Source: JBFWIL01 sp050256015 (lineage in GTDB: Bacteria > Bacteroidota > Bacteroidia > Bacteroidales > Prolixibacteraceae). From it: a DNA stretch of 7,688 nt. The stretch's first letter is position 1. Every line of letters starts with the position of its first letter. The notes beneath the pieces were generated by a model. It was given only the letters and a program-made list of their open reading frames with translations, searched no databases and had not been told where the DNA came from. This document shows positions 6,900 through 7,688 of the stretch, in pieces. A program made the position numbers and the translations under genes. The stretch covers positions 1-7,688 of the forward strand of contig JBFWIL010000124.1 of NCBI GenBank assembly GCA_050256015.1, read 5' to 3'.

Positions 6900-7678
6900 C
6901 GGGTTTGTTTTTTATAGGTCCTGTAAACACTTTCGGTCATAAGCCGGTAAATCTCCTGCATGCCGGGCCGCCCATCCATCAGTTGCAAATGGGACCCGAT
7001 AATGTGACTGTCATTTCGGACAGCCGGGCCGGTTTGGGCATCAAGAGGACTCATATCTTCAATCTTGGCTGCTGTTTCACGGATCAGGGGTTTCAGCAGA
7101 TCAAAGGAAAGTTCGTTCTCCTCAAGCAAGCGTTGCCCCATATAGTACAAGTGGTTGACAAAGTTACAGCCCCAGACAGCAGCCAGATGAAGAATCTTCC
7201 GCTTCATTGAATCCATCTCCAAAACGTTTGAAGAAATGCTTCTGCCCAAATGCATGAGCCGCGACATAACTTCCCCTGAACTGGCTTCCAGACAAAGAGG
7301 AATATCCGAAAAATCGACTTCCCGGGTACGCGAGAAAGTCTGAAGTGGATAGAATACCCCGTAACACTTGCTAAAAGAAGCCAACTTCTCCATCGGGACA
7401 CTGCCTGCCGTATGAACCAAAATCCGGTCGGTCGGTTTCATCCGGCTAAGCACAGGAACAATGGCATCATCCTTCAGGGCCACCACCAGCAAATCGGCAG
7501 TCCGGTCAATTTCCTCCGGGTTACAGGTATACGAAGCATTTACCAAACGGGCAAGCTTCCGGGCCGACTCAGCCGTACGGCTGTAAACCTGCCTGATACA
7601 CAGTCCGTGACTGAAAAAAGTGCTGGCCAATGATGTTGCGAGATTTCCGGCCCCGATAAATGTTATACGCTGAATCAT
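6896..7678 (-). CDS. Rossmann-like and DUF2520 domain-containing protein
   Basis: This 260-residue cytoplasmic protein resembles the ProC / F420-dependent NADP oxidoreductase fold. The N-terminal Rossmann-like domain (about 1-115) begins with the dinucleotide-binding motif F-I-G-A-G-N-L-A (7-14) and contains H-T-A-G-S (89-93) and Y-P-L-Q-T-F-S (110-116). The helical DUF2520 domain (about 125-250) carries H-L-A-A-V-W-G-C-N-F-V-N-H-L (164-177) and the family signature Q-T-G-P-A-V-R-N-D (215-223). NAD(P) binding is likely; the substrate is not known for the family. The ATG at 7678 places the glycine motif at the usual distance from the N-terminus, and only 10 bases lie beyond it in the window, so its promoter or an upstream operon partner is not visible. 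Its stop overlaps the HAD phosphatase start. This pairing with KdsC-like HAD and Maf genes is familiar in Bacteroidota. Confidence 0.9.
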   Translation of the reverse strand: MIQRITFIGAGNLATSLASTFFSHGLCIRQVYSRTAESARKLARLVNASYTCNPEEIDRTADLLVVALKDDAIVPVLSRMKPTDRILVHTAGSVPMEKLASFSKCYGVFYPLQTFSRTREVDFSDIPLCLEASSGEVMSRLMHLGRSISSNVLEMDSMKRKILHLAAVWGCNFVNHLYYMGQRLLEENELSFDLLKPLIRETAAKIEDMSPLDAQTGPAVRNDSHIIGSHLQLMDGRPGMQEIYRLMTESVYRTYKKQTR

Positions 7679-7688
7679 ATCTGCAAAA

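Overview
The window looks like ordinary chromosomal DNA from a member of the Bacteroidota, probably an anaerobic or fermentative one. The evidence is a DUF2520 / KdsC-type HAD / Maf gene string typical of this phylum, an S46 dipeptidyl-peptidase of the DPP11 type, signal peptides that cleave just before a Gln or an R-E-G-M-W segment, and start codons preceded by AT-rich leaders rather than Shine-Dalgarno motifs. Base composition is roughly balanced and even throughout. I see no insertion sequence, CRISPR array, tRNA, rRNA or phage gene.

Left part: a minus-strand gene (72-2132) encodes a single-chain ADP-forming acyl-CoA (acetyl-CoA) synthetase with all recognisable catalytic residues. This enzyme makes ATP from acetyl-CoA in fermenting organisms. 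A 378-bp divergent intergenic region (2133-2510) follows. It holds a perfect short inverted repeat near the synthetase start and one candidate Bacteroidota promoter element. Next is a plus-strand gene (2511-3491) for a secreted, beta-strand-rich, probable outer-membrane protein of unknown function.

Right part: four minus-strand genes read from 7678 down to 3516 and look like one transcription unit. They are a Rossmann-fold DUF2520 protein, a KdsC-like HAD phosphatase (4-bp ATGA overlap with its upstream neighbour), a Maf-family nucleotide pyrophosphatase (after a 109-bp gap), and the S46 peptidase (14 bp after Maf). The peptidase ends 24 bp from the convergent plus-strand gene. Its Arg668 occupies the position that marks Asp/Glu-specific DPP11 enzymes.

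One reading of how the genes work together is peptide scavenging (DPP11 releasing acidic dipeptides in the periplasm) plus acetate-forming energy conservation (the ADP-forming synthetase), beside a conserved housekeeping string of envelope-sugar and nucleotide-sanitising enzymes. That link is inference from co-location. I found no strong evidence for an undescribed system. The least explained items are the unknown outer-membrane protein and the attachment of a DPP11-type gene to the DUF2520-HAD-Maf string.
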